Origin: Narthecium ossifragum | Taxonomy: Eukaryota > Streptophyta > Magnoliopsida > Dioscoreales > Nartheciaceae | Direction: 5' to 3' | DNA: 64,000 bases | NCBI GenBank assembly: GCA_963920575.1 | Contig: OY986967.1 | Coordinates: 2,525,869-2,589,868 of the forward strand | Shown here: piece by piece, positions 52,756 through 64,000 of the stretch | Numbering within the stretch: the stretch's first letter is position 1 | How the letters are laid out: each line of letters opens with the position of its first letter | Translations under genes and position numbers: made by a program | Notes under the pieces: generated by a model | Databases searched by the model: none | What the model was told of the DNA's origin: nothing | What the model saw: the letters and a program-made list of their open reading frames with translations, nothing else

Positions 52756-55700
52756 CTATTCCGTCGACGTCCTCGTCGCACGACTGCTGAGGAACTCCTG
52801 GATCATCTCTTCATATTGCCATAGTGTGTCCGCTCGTTCCCAGCTAGCCTCGCCATGTGGTAGTCCTTTCCACTTGATTAGGTACTCCACACATGGCGGT
52901 ACTCCTCGTCGACGAACCGTGCGTGTGTCAAGCACGGCTTCTACCTCCTTCTCATGCGACACCGTCATAATTGGCGGTGCCCGTTTCGAAACTCCTCGTG
53001 CCGGGTCCTCCTCGTCTCCATGGTAGGGCTTCAAGCAGCTCACATGGAAAACGGGGTGGATCTTCAAGTTGGTTGGGAGTTCGATCTTGTAGGCGACTTT
53101 ACCTACCTTCTTCAGGATGGGGAACGGGCCTTCATACCTTCGAATCAACCCCTTATGCACCTTCCGGAATGCCTTGAACTGTTGGGGCTGAAGCTTGAGC
53201 ATCACCAAGTCCCCTTCCTTGAACTCTAATGGTCGTCGCCTCGTGTCAGCCCACTTTTTCATGCGCCGTGCAGCCTTGTGCAAGAACGCTCTTGCGATTT
53301 CCTCCTTCTCCCTTAGCTCCAATGCAAACCTGTGGGCTGCGGGGCTTCTTCCTTTATCTTCCATCTCCAGGTTGTGTGGGGTGCGGGGCTGCCGACCTAG
53401 CACCAATTCGAAGGGTGAGTGTTGGGACGACTCACTCTTCTGTAGATTGTAGGAGAACTGGGCCACATCTAGGTGATGCACCCAATCCTTCTGGTTGGCA
53501 CTTACAAAGTGCCGCAAGTACTCCTCTAATAGGGCATTTACCCTCTCGGTCTGCCCATCTGTTTGAGGGTGTAGGCTTGTCGAGAACAGGAGGTCGGACC
53601 CAAGGATCTTGAAGATTTCTGTCCAAAACCGCCCCGTAAATCTTGGATCTCGATTGCTCACGATGTTTTCTGGCAACCCCCACAGCTTCACCACATGTCG
53701 AATGAAGAGTCGCGCCGCCTCCTCTGCTGTGCAGTCCTTCGCCGCTGCTATGAAGGTTCCATACTTGGAGAATCTGTCCACCACCACCATGATGGACCCA
53801 AGACCATCCACCGTTGGCAAGGCGGATATGAAGTCCATGGAGACGCTCTCCCATGGACGTGTGGGCACTGGAAGTGGCTCAAGTAGCCCTCCTGGCTGCT
53901 GATGCACCACATTGTCTTGTTGGCACACAAGGCAAGTTCTCACGTAGGCCTCTACATCAGTCCGCATTTGGGGCCAATAGTAGGCAGCTTCGAGTAGCGC
54001 CCTTGTTCTCCGCTGCCCTGGGTGTCCCGCCCATTTAGTGTCATGGCACTCCTTTAGTAACTCCCTCCTCAAGTTGCCTGACTTGGGTACGTACACCCGA
54101 CCTCCTTTAGTGTAGAGTATCCCATCTTTCTCCCAAAACCGCTTCGTCTTTCCCTCTAGGATGAGCTTCTTCATGGCTTGGGCCAAGGGATCCTCCAATG
54201 TCCCTTCTCGTATGCAGTCGAGTAGGGTGCCTTTGAGCTGGCATATCGCCGCCAACTCCGCCTTCCGACTCAAAGCATCTGCCACGTGATTTTGCCTTCC
54301 TGGCTTGTACTCTAGCACCATATCGAACTCTGCTAGGAAGTCTTGCCATCGTGCTTGCTTTGGCGACAGCTTCTTCTGAGTCTGGAAGTAGCTTGTGGCC
54401 ACATTATCCGTCTTGACCACAAAGTGAGAGCCAAGGAGGTAATGCCTCCACGTCCTAAGGCAATGTACTACTGCCGTCATCTCCTTCTCTTGCACGGTGT
54501 ACCTCCGCTCCGTGTCATTGAGCTTGCGGCTCTCGAAGGCGATGGGGTGTTCTTCTTGCACCAACACTCCTCCTATGGCAAAGTCTGACGCATCTGTGTG
54601 CACCTCAAAAGGCTTGGAGTAGTCCGGTAGTCTCAACACCGGTTCTTCCGACACGGCTCTCTTCAGTTTGTCGAAGGCCTCCGCGCACCGCTGCGTCCAT
54701 GCCCATGGTTGATCCTTCCTCAAAAGGTCGGTCAAGGGGGCGGCTTGGGCTGAATAGCCCTTGATGAACCGCCTGTAGTAGTTGACGAGGCCAAGGAATG
54801 ACCGCAATTCCGAGGCCGTGGTTGGAGTCTCCCACTCAAGGATGGCTTGCACCTTCCGCTTGTCCATCCATATGCGCCCATGCCCGATCCAATGCCCTAG
54901 GAACGATACCTCCTCTTGGGCAAAGGAACACTTCTCCCTCTTGACGTAAAGCTGGTTCTCCTTCAACACTTGGAAAACCTGCCTTAGAGGTGCTTGATGT
55001 GCTCTTCCATCGTCTTGCTATAGATGACGATGTCGTCTAGGTAGACGACCACGAACCGATCCAAGAATGGGTGGAAGAGCTTATTCATGAGGGTGCAGAA
55101 CGTTGCTGGAGCATTTGTTAGTCCGAAAGGCATGACAAGGAACTCATAGGCACCATACCTTGTCACACAAGCTGTCTTTGGCTCATCCCCTTCTGCGATG
55201 CGTACTTGATAGTACCCGGAGCGCAAATTCATCTTTGTGAAGTACCTTGCACCGCTAAGTTGATCGAACAGGTCGGCTACTAGCGGGATGGGGTACTTGT
55301 TTTTGATGGTTACCTTGTTGAGTGCCCGGTAGTCGACGCACAACCGTAGGCTTCCGTCACTCTTCTTTTGGAATAGCACTGGCGCTCCGTAAGGGGCTTT
55401 GGATGGCCGTATCAGCCCACCATCGAGCATCTCCTTGAGTTGTCTTCTCAGCTCCTCTAGCTCTGGTGGCGACATTCGGTAGGGGCCCATGGCAGGCGGC
55501 TTGGCTCCCGGCTCCAATTCGATGGCATGGTCCACCTCTCTTCTAGGCGGAAGTTGCTTGGGTAGCTCCTTAGGCATGACTTCCTTGAACTCTTCAAGGA
55601 CCTTGGCGACTTCTGGTCGAAGGGGCTCCTCCGCGATCCCTTCTTCTTGCTTGAGGGTGGCCAAGTAGGTGACTTCTCCCTTCTTGAGACCCTTCTTTAG

Positions 55701-57302
55701 TTGCAGCGCCGAAAGGGTCTTCTCCTTGACGGTTCCCTCGCGTACCGTCGGTACCATGCATGGGGCTTGCTCCTCCATGATGCTAAGAGCCCCAAGATGT
55801 GGCATAGGGACTGCCTTGGCCATGCTTAGGAAGTCTATGCCTAGTATGACCTTGAAGTCATCGATTGGTGCGACGGTAAGGCAAGCGGTGCCGCGCCAAT
55901 CTCCTACTTGCATCTCCACATCCTTAGCCAAGCCCGCCACTGGCGTGGCCTTAGAGTTAACAGCCTTCAGCTTGCTTGAGTCCTTCTCCAACTTGAGACC
56001 CAAGCGCTTTGCCTCTCCCTCCGAGACAAAGTTGTGTGTAGCTCCCGTGTCGATCATAGCCCTCGCGACCTTCCCATTGATCTTCACGTCCACATACATT
56101 AGCTCCTTGTGATGTGGCTTGCCGACGCCCTGCCCCATCACAGCATTGAGTAGTCGAAGAGCTCCCATCTTCGGCGCTTCTTCGTCCTCGCACTTCTCTG
56201 CTTGGACGGAGTTAAGAGACTTCTTCTTCGAGCATTCCCTAGCCCAGTGGTTTCCTCCGCACACAATGCATACTATGCGTCTGGATGGTTCCCCACGATC
56301 TTGCCCTCGTTGGCCTCCCTCCTTGGATGCATACTTGAGCTTATCTCCTCCACCTTTACCCTTGGTAGTCTTCTGAAACTTGGGCTTGGGTGGCTCGGTC
56401 TTCTTGTACTCCACGAGCTTCTCCGCTGCGGCCACGGCAGTATTGAGATCCTGGACTCCTCGTCGTTGAAGCTCCTGAGATGCCCATGGTTGTAGACCGT
56501 CTAAGAAGAAGAACAGCCGATCCTCCTCTGACATGTTGGTGATGCTTAGCATAAGCCTTAGGAACTCCTTCACATAGTCCCTAATAGAACCTGTGTGCTT
56601 GAGACTCCGCAAACTCTTGCGCGCTAGGAACTCAACATTCTCCGGGTAGAACTGGGCCTTGGTCTCCTTCTTGAGGTCCTCCCATGTCGTGATACGGCAC
56701 AGACCCAGATCCATCTCCGCACACCGATGCCTCCACCATAGCATAGCATCATCACTGAGGTAGAGCGAGGCGGTGTTCACCTTCTCTTCCTCATCCTCGA
56801 GTCGGAGCCCTTTGAAGTAGCGCTCCATGTTCCATAGGAAGTTGTCTACTTCCTTGGCATCCAGCACTCCATTGAATCTCCTAGGCTCGGGGATCTTGAT
56901 CCTGGGTGGTGCTTCCCTCGTAGCACTCCCAAAGGCCACAACCTTCTCCAGCAAGGCAACCTTGGCTTGCAGCTCCTCGATTGCCTTTTCTTGTTTTTCC
57001 TCTTGCCTACTCACTTTGGACTCAAGAAGCCTAGTTCTATCATCCGTGTTGTACAAGAGGACTTTGAACTCACCGAGGTTGTCCCGCATTGCCTGCATTG
57101 CCTTCATTGCCTTTGCGATGTTCTCCTCAAGGTTGTTGAGTTGCTCCTCCCAACTCCCTTGCTGGGCTTCAAGTCCCTCCAGTCGAGTAGTGACGATGTT
57201 GTAGGCCTCATCCACTTGCTCCTTGATAAGGTCTAACTTCTTGTCAAAATCCTTCTTCCCACCCTTATCCTTAGGGTTGATAACGCCTGACTCTGACGCC
57301 AT
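52756..57302 (-). pseudogene. chromovirus gag-pol polyprotein with one frameshift
   Basis: Start at ATG 57302, 16 bases after the primer site. Order: coiled-coil N terminus (many [21 protein letters not shown] heptads); Gag with [14 protein letters not shown]; knuckle [13 protein letters not shown]; protease IDTGATHNF; reverse transcriptase with [12 protein letters not shown]. About 54980 the frame shifts by a 2-base change, ending the first frame (stop at 54984). The second frame (54969-52756) continues with RNase H ([10 protein letters not shown]), integrase ([33 protein letters not shown]) and a C-terminal chromodomain ([13 protein letters not shown]). All catalytic motifs I looked for are present. 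Confidence 0.9.
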
Positions 57303-57332
57303 GGTTCTGCTCAACCTGGCTCTGATACCAAC

Positions 57333-57795
57333 TATCACGGACCTTTTCGTTTCACCCGAACTGGGACCGTGCGGCACTCGAACTACCTTCGCGCAGTCGA
57401 GTCAGCCTTCCGCCTTCACCAAGCTGGATCACTCCTAAGGACTTTGGCACTCACTAGGAAGAGAGGAGAGTAGAGTGGAAAGCTTCTTTGCTTGAAGATG
57501 GCTTACAACTCTTGGAAGTTTGCTCACTTGGAGGTTGGGATTACAAATGAGACCCTCCCTCATTATATAGACCTCCTAAGAACTCTCTAGAATTCTATAC
57601 ACACTTCCTTAGATATTTACATAGGACTTTCTAGAGAATTAGATATTTCTTTGGAGTCTTCTAGAGATCTCTTTAAGGATGAAGATCTTAGGGCATTCTA
57701 GAGATCTCTAGGCTACAGAAAGACCCTAGGACTCTCTAGAGACTTCCTGCCTTGGTTGAGCCTTGTTGGTGGGTGCGATCGATTTGATCGTGACA
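57333..57795 (-). repeat. 5' LTR of the chromovirus
   Basis: Same length as the other LTR. Its inner end reads TGATA instead of TGACA. The primer binding site follows two bases later. Confidence 0.92.
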
Positions 57796-60668
57796 GTCTG
57801 CTGACTTACACTCCAATAATCCATCGCACTTCTGATAGCAAGTCCATGCAACACATATTTTCTTTGAGAAAGAAATATGCCTTGTTTCGATCTAACTATT
57901 TCAATTCCCAAAAAAATACTCAGTTGACAACTGCTCTTGGAGTCTAGAGATCTCTTCTATATCAACTCCCGTAATAATCATGTCGTCTACATAGATTATG
58001 AGAGCTGCCACTTTTCCCAATTTGTGTTTTAGGAAGAGGGTATGACCTGAGTTGCTTTGTTGAAAGCCATATTTTTTCATAATCGAACTCAATCGACCAA
58101 ACTATGCCTGAGGTGATTGTTTCAGTCCGTACAGTGCTTGATACAGCCCGCACGCAATCTTCGCCGTCGAAGATGTAGTGTAACATGGTGGAATATCCAT
58201 TGTAAAGCTGCTCTTCGAGATCGCCGTGAAGGAAGGCATTCTTTACGTCAAATTGGTGCAACGGCCAATATAAGTTTGCTACAAAGAGACAACAAAACTC
58301 TGATAGTATTTAGATTGGCCACCGGCGAGAAAGTTACTTGAAAATCTATGCCATATGTCTGTGTATATCCTTTCGCTACGAGCCTCAGCTTGTATCGATC
58401 AATCAATGGATCCATCAGCCTTATATTTAATGGAGAAAACCCATTTGCACCCCACGTACTGTTTTTTTTTCATTCAGATTGGAGACTGTTTTACTTTGTT
58501 GCAATGCCTCCGTTTCTTTCTTTATAGCTTGGGCCCATTTTAGATTTGATAGAGCTTCTTGAACACCATTGAGAATGTGGCATGAGGATAACTTATGCAC
58601 AAATGCCTTCATAGGTTTAGATAATCTTTGAGTAGACACATAATTGGTAATCATATACTTGGATATTCTTTTTTCCATGTTCGGAGAGTATTGATTTGGT
58701 TACTTTCTATGATTGTGTCTGAAAGGTAAAACATAATCAGCAGAAGTATCCCATGCATTAGTATGTGGAGGTGTGGTCGGAGAGCTTACCTCAAGGATAT
58801 TCTTAGGAGGTGAGTCTTTGGGTAGTGGGAGGATACCTGGCTTTAGTGTTGGATTTTGTTGAATAGGGGCGATACCTGGCGTGCACGCGCCTAGCACCTT
58901 TTTGAGATAGGAGTTACCTTTATTAGAATTTTGCCATGTTTGAAATGTGTGCGAAAGCCATGATGTGCATGTATGTTTCTTGTGTTGATTGTATGTTATG
59001 CTGGCTATCCTCTTGTAATGTTTTCATGTATGTTATGATATGATGGACTAGATGAGCCATGTTATACAATATTGCCATGTTATGTTATAGGATGATGCCC
59101 TTGCATTGTATGCTATATTTGAGACTTGTTGAATTTGTATTATTTTACTATTTATTTCTCTAGCTTGTGCATTCATGTTAGGAGCGTCGGATTCAGCTTA
59201 GAGCCGTGAATCCTAAGCTGAATCCGGGAATGTTGCTTATCCAGGATTGTGATTGGGTCCAATCATATCGTAAAACTAGACTAATTAGAGTCTAGATTGA
59301 GATTGAATCGATGACTTGACCAATGAGTCTAGATCTCCGTAATGTCGACCGAGGACTTTGATCATATGTACATACATTAATCCGGGAATGTTGTTTATCC
59401 TGGATTGTGATATGGTCAAATCAGGGTGATAAAGTCACAGTTCCAGCCCTAGTAACTAGATATGTGACCCCATTAGCATTGGCAATCCGAGTTCGTCTAG
59501 GCGGAGTGATATGTGAGAAATCATTAGAATCATATATCAAGTGGTCTGTAGCCCCGGGGTCGATGATCCAGTCACTGCCATCACCGTGATTAGAGCTAAG
59601 AAATGCTTGACCACAATTACCTGGATCATTGAGATGTGTGAAATCACTTGGAGATTCTACTAAGGAGGTGAGGGATAATTGAGGGTTAGCATTGAACACA
59701 ACAGCTCTACCCATGCTTTCATTAGTATCAGCAGTTTCATGCTTTTTTCGTGTCTGGAACTCATCCCACCAATGTGGATACCCATGTAACTTAAAGCAAG
59801 TTTCACGTGTATGTTTTGTGCGGCTACAATGACTACACTTCCTTCCGTATGGTTGGGCCTTGAACCTGGAGGGAGGGTTTGATGCTCCACTATTCAAAGA
59901 AAATGACCCTGTTTTGGACGGTGAGTGCGATTGCCCCGCCTTGATTCCTTTAGATGCCATAACATCGCCAGGAGCAGCGTCCGCACCGGATGTCATCATG
60001 TCTTCCAGACATCTTCCCATCAAACGTGAGCATAGGCCTGGTCAATCGTAGGGAATGATTTTAACTATAGCACATCACTTCGAATTTTATTCAGCTGGTC
60101 ATCCAATCCATCGAGGAATATATAAACTCTATTTTCTTGTAGGATTGAATTGTATTTCTTGATGTCAACGACGCATTCCATCGGGTTAGGATGACGAAAA
60201 GCGATTTCTCACCATAAGCCTTGAAGATTATTGTAATATTTTTCAATGAAACCGCCGGCTTGTCTCATACGAGTCACCTGACGTTGGAGATCAGATACTT
60301 GAGATGTATCAGTCCCACCAAAATAAGTTGTAGCAGTAGAGTCCCAAACCTGTTTTGTAATCGGAAGTCGGGAAACGAACGAAGTTAACTATCAAGGAAG
60401 GATCCATCGAGTTGATGAGCCATCCCTTGACAATGGCTTTCACACCATTTTCGAAAAGATGGAGCTGTTTCTGGAGGCTGGGGAGAGTCTCCATTGATAT
60501 ATCCCAACTTGTCTTTGCCAAAGATATACATCTCAACAACTTGGGACCATAAGGCAAAGTTGGAGCCATCCAACTTAATATCGATTGGGATAGTCGAAGA
60601 ATCATCAAGCGGTGGGTGTGATGAGGTTTGAGCTTTGGTCAAGACTTTCATCATTTTGGTCATCAAGT
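57796..60668 (-). pseudogene. Copia B Gag, protease and reverse transcriptase remnants
   Basis: Reading leftward: Gag with LDGSNFALWSQVVEMYI (near 60570); a knuckle-like CSHCSRTKHTRETC (near 59820); protease-like DWIIDPGATDHL (near 59560); a gap without clear integrase (about 58900-59400); then reverse transcriptase pieces [43 protein letters not shown] and GIEIVRSKQGIFLSQRKY. Stops and frame changes are frequent. It ends at the chromovirus. Confidence 0.8.
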
Positions 60669-60756
60669 CATCAAGAAGGGATTCGAGATGGGAGGATTCC
60701 TAGCGATCAGGGGTTTTTCTGGTCAAATGATAGGTGGAGGAGAGGTTGTAGAATCT

Positions 60757-60769
60757 GGCTCTGATACCA
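60757..60769 (-). promoter_or_regulatory. primer binding site of Copia B
   Basis: TGGTATCAGAGCC on the minus strand, directly next to the right LTR, upstream of Gag. Confidence 0.8.
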
Positions 60770-60954
60770 TATCAAAAGTTTGTATTTTTCATATATTTTT
60801 TCAACAAAACAGAATACATTGATATATAGATACAAAGAGAAAGTTTAAAGAGTTATTGTAGACAATATATTGTATATGGCTAGAATCCCTTGATGTACGG
60901 GATTTTACAATCGATTAATGTCTAGTTTGCTTTTTTCAATAGCTGACGCCAACA
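60770..60954 (-). repeat. 5' LTR of Copia B
   Basis: About 185 bases, starting TGTTGGCGTCAGC on the minus strand. It contains AATCGATTGTAAAATCCC and ATTGTCTACAATAAC, which recur in the left LTR pieces at 51930-51965 and 49650-49676. Confidence 0.65.
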
Positions 60955-61014
60955 ATATCTTCCCCTCGTTAATTTTTTCTCGGGGAGTTTATACGATGGA
61001 AAACTTCAAAAACA

Positions 61015-61800
61015 TTCCTATGGTCCATCAAATCTCTAACATATCAATCTCTATGTCAATGCTTTAAACTTGCTTGAAATCACTCTCAACAAGAATACAA
61101 CTCTCTTCGACGATGGCGAAACTCTCAAGACCCTCACCCATGTTCATATGTGTAGTGTGTTTGCACCTCTAAGCTAAGGAAATGAGTGAGCTCAACTAAT
61201 TAAATATAAAATGATTTTTGTATATCATCACTTACATTTTATCAATATTGTGGAAAACTACTCGGCTTGTTGATTATAGCATTTATGTAATAGTCAAACA
61301 AGAGCCTTTTATAATACAAAATTTTGTTCAAACAAGAGCCTTTTGTATAATAGTCAAGCATGTATAAAATTATGATTTCAATAGATGTATTTATTTTTTA
61401 TATTATATTTCACTCTCAAAACTTGCTAAATATCATATTTCACCTACAATCTTAATAATATCATACTTCACTTAAAACAGAATTGTTGTTTCCTACGCTA
61501 GCTAGACCACCGGGAGCCCCAACCCCAACACATATCTCTAGGTCAATGTTCTAAGCTTGGCACTCTACTATAAATCATATCTACAACTTGCATGGAATCA
61601 CTCCCAACAAGAATACATAACTCTCTTCTATGGCGGGACTCTCAAGACCCTCGGTCATGTTCATGTTTATAATGCGTTTGCACTATGAGCACGGGAAATG
61701 ACCTCAGCTAATTAAAATAAAATAATTTTTTTTATTTCGACACCTACATTTTATCAATATTACAGAAATCTACCTGCATTATTGATTATTGTATTCTGGT
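61015..61800 (+). repeat. diverged tandem repeat
   Basis: 61015-61300 and 61500-61800 share, in order, CTCTAGGTCAATG-like text, AACAAGAATACA, CTCTCAAGACCCTC, CATGTTCAT, ACTAATTAAA or GCTAATTAAA, and ACATTTTATCAATATT. A smaller repeat CAAACAAGAGCCTTTT lies between them. No coding sequence is visible. Confidence 0.6.
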
Positions 61801-64000
61801 ACCACACTTATCAATTTTATTTACAAATCAGTACATGCCATGAGCTTCTGTTTGTAGGTGAAACTGCTTGACCATAGTCGACCTATATCCAAATGAGAAA
61901 ATGCCATATCATTGTTTATAACAAAATATATTTAAAAATAGTTAACAATATAGTTAAACGTGGAGATGGTAATGTTAAAAAAACTAGTTTTAGCGTGTCT
62001 TTTATTCCTTATAGAAAAAATATTAATCTCGTCATTGGGGCAGTTTAATTACACGATGACTAACGACAGAAAAAAAAACAGGAACTAATTAGAACAGCCT
62101 TTTTTTTTTTATCTTTTTATTTATAATCAATTAAGCCAATATGGTTCGTTGAATAATATCAAAATTGTGCCGTCTAACAGTTTATCACAATAAAATTATG
62201 AATTTCTCCAAATTTCAGCAGCCACCCAGTCATGAACGCACTTGTTTTCTCTTGGAGTATAAAAGGCCACCCAAAGCAAAGCCCCATCCCAAGCCACCCA
62301 AATCATGCCTTATAAGATGATCTTGAATCCAGAACATTATTCGATGTAGATCCTCCCACTTTTGGGAGTATTATTCGATGGATTAAATGGCAAATTAAGG
62401 AATAAATTATTCTTCATTAAAAGTGAAGGATGTTCTTCGATCTCCTTACAGAGGGAGGGAAACAAGAATGGGAAGGTGGTTGACGATCTTGCAATACAAA
62501 CAGCCCCTTAAGATCCACAATCTCCCTCCTCTAGAACAGCCAGCTACCTCGCAAAGCTATAGCCCACATCCCCAGTTATTACAGAGAAAATGTACACCAA
62601 TCATATGTCCTATCCAAGAACAATAAGACATTCAGGCCCAACTGAACTTCCGAGACACTTTGGCACAGGTTTCTCCTTGCCTCGTGGAATAGCTAATAGC
62701 TTCTATTTCAAACTCTAAGCTGGCAGCGAAAGAAATTCCATCAACACAGAGGATATCAGTGATTGTGAAGCCAAAAAACCATTACTAATTGAACATCTAC
62801 ATTCCACATGAGCCTTGCAAACCACCACTGGCAACTATACTGTACATTCGAGACAAAACCTGCTTTGGTTGCGAGATAGCATCGGCTATTTTCGACCATG
62901 ACCAGGTGATTGGGGCGGCCTCGACTGTGTGATAATGTTACACAAGAAGCAGCATGATCATAGCCATGACCGATGATGCTTGATACCCAAGACCTAGAAA
63001 ATTACCAGAAAAATAATTAGTATGGATCATGATACTACACCCAACAGTTTATTAGATCAACGATCTTCAATGCTAAGGCAACATAGATTCAATCATTCAA
63101 GACTCAGATAAATTTGTCATCAATCCGCACAGGCATATGACTTAGAAGTTGTATGATAGATCTCATCACCAATAACCCAAGTTCAGACACACATGTACAT
63201 GGTTTATATATACGAATATGTAAACTCACACAAGAAACAGCTACCAAATAGAAAGGACAATATAAATCAATCACATATTAATAGAAAGATGTCCACCAAA
63301 TAAAGCAGCTTGCAAACAAGCATTAAATTCAAATAAATGCATCTCTCATTGTAAAAGTAGGAAAATGTTAACGGACAAATTTTTCTAGAGAAGTTACTGC
63401 ATTCCATGCATAACACACTTGAGCTTAGATACATATAAAATTCCAAAAACATCATCTAATCAACAATAGCATTGGTATGGCTCATGATCCTGCAAAGATA
63501 AACCCTTGTTCAATTTGTTTGTAAACTAAACATAATTGGACATAAGCTATACTCTGGCTGCTGATACCTTGTTCAACAAACAACTAAGGATGAAACGAGC
63601 TAAATATGACACCAGCTGTAAGCTTTGTTTGCAAAATCCCTAATAGCATAGGTTCTCTATATCTCTGAATCTTGTCAGAAAAATCTAAAGCAGTTGTGAC
63701 TATCTATAAGCTTCATTTGCAAAATCCTTAATAGCATAGGTTCTCTATATCTCTGAATCTTGTCCATAAAAATCTTTCTATGCTGCCTCTTGTACTCTCT
63801 TTGATTTATTAGAATTTCTTAATTTCAATATATACTAGCTTTCATTCTCCTACAACAGATCTTTGTCATTACAAGTCCTAAATCCTAGATACTATCTTAA
63901 TATCAAGCTTCAAATCAGGTAGCTTTAACAGAGATTTGAGTACTTTCCTATCTAACCTAATCAAACGTCTTCAGCCAATTGTTAAACTTCTCTCTCAAAA
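61801..64000. other. right edge, no firm gene
   Basis: AT-rich. A minus-strand stretch 62938-62993 follows a splice-acceptor-like TTTTCTAG and reads a hydrophobic tail (GYQASSVMAMIMLLLV) before a stop. It could be the last exon of a membrane or GPI-anchored protein gene entering from the right, with 62430-62937 as its 3' untranslated region. This is weak. No upstream exon was identified. Confidence 0.25.
63617..63768 (+). repeat. short tandem duplication
   Basis: TTTGCAAAATCCCTAATAGC and TTTGCAAAATCCTTAATAGC each lead into an identical stretch of about 40 bases (CATAGGTTCTCTATATCTCT and onward). The units lie about 90 bases apart. Confidence 0.8.

Larger units (their letters stand above)
52282..57795 (-). 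mobile_element. Ty3/gypsy chromovirus, near-intact
   Basis: Both LTRs are 463 bases (52282-52744, 57333-57795) and differ at only about seven positions by eye, so the insertion is recent. GTCT is repeated at both flanks (52278-52281, 57796-57799). A primer site (TGGTATCAGAGCCA, 57318-57331) and a purine tract (AGGTGGGGGAGAATG, next to 52744) are present. A single gag-pol frame is broken once. The chromodomain at the end of pol places it with the chromoviruses; Reina-like is my inference. It is inserted in Copia B pol. Confidence 0.92.
49607..60954 (-). mobile_element. Copia element B, heavily nested
   Basis: Minus-strand Gag, protease and reverse transcriptase pieces lie at 57796-60668. RNase H-side sequence (EEKYQRLVGQLIYLSHT) lies at about 52030-52281, across a Ty3/gypsy insertion. 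The right LTR (60770-60954) adjoins a primer site. The left LTR is recognised by similarity of 49607-49676 and of 51930-51965 to it, and it is split by Helitron-like units. Left limits are approximate and no target copies were fixed. Confidence 0.72.

Noticed and set aside
62938..62993. Last exon of a minus-strand gene at the right edge
   Set aside because: Only a short hydrophobic tail and an acceptor-like site; no second exon could be supported, so it is not listed as a gene.

Overview
This window looks like nuclear DNA of a flowering plant. The signs are a spliced plant gene with short exons and AT-rich GT-AG introns, a plant UDP-glycosyltransferase, a pentatricopeptide-repeat (PPR) fragment, plant-type LINEs with an RNase H domain, and Copia, Ty3/gypsy, Mutator, PIF/Harbinger and Helitron-like elements. 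The intronless genes are strongly GC-rich in an AT-rich background, which is common in monocots; that assignment is an inference.

Only three host genes look intact: a membrane protein of unknown function (12239-13189, minus), the splicing factor YJU2/CCDC94 in eight exons (15061-19082, plus), and a UGT90-like glycosyltransferase (47704-49158, minus). A broken, truncated paralogue of the membrane-protein gene lies at 487-1205. Most of the remaining sequence is transposable-element DNA, much of it nested.

Layout. (a) 1.7-4.1 kb: a diverged direct repeat around a terminal-inverted-repeat (TIR) element, which itself holds a PIF/Harbinger-type MITE. (b) 4.1-11.0 kb: a 5'-truncated LINE split by a solo LTR, which is split again by a second solo LTR in the opposite orientation. 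(c) 12-19 kb: the two genes. (d) 19.9-24.2 kb: a longer LINE with endonuclease, reverse transcriptase, zinc finger and RNase H, broken by stops. (e) 24.4-36.7 kb: one Copia element bounded by AAAAG, with three solo LTRs and one TIR element inserted inside it. (f) 36.7-41 kb: gene-free DNA with a foldback MITE, a small retroposon and a Helitron-like junction. (g) 41.1-43.8 kb: a gag-only LTR element. (h) 43.9-47.3 kb: a LINE RNase H remnant split by a complete Mutator-like element with a FAR1-type transposase. (i) 47.7-49.2 kb: the UGT gene. (j) 49.6-61 kb: a minus-strand Copia element whose left LTR holds Helitron-like units and a Pack-MULE carrying a PPR fragment, and whose pol is split by a young, almost intact Ty3/gypsy chromovirus. 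(k) 61-64 kb: AT-rich repeats with no firm gene.

Target-site duplications (TSDs) read directly from the sequence fix the boundaries and insertion order of most elements. I find no tRNA, rRNA or CRISPR. The host genes show no operon-like relationship; what links the window is its insertion history. The least-explained features are the palindromic ATCGAT-core modules repeated in several LTR families, the directly abutting Helitron-like ends, and the Pack-MULE with its captured PPR sequence.
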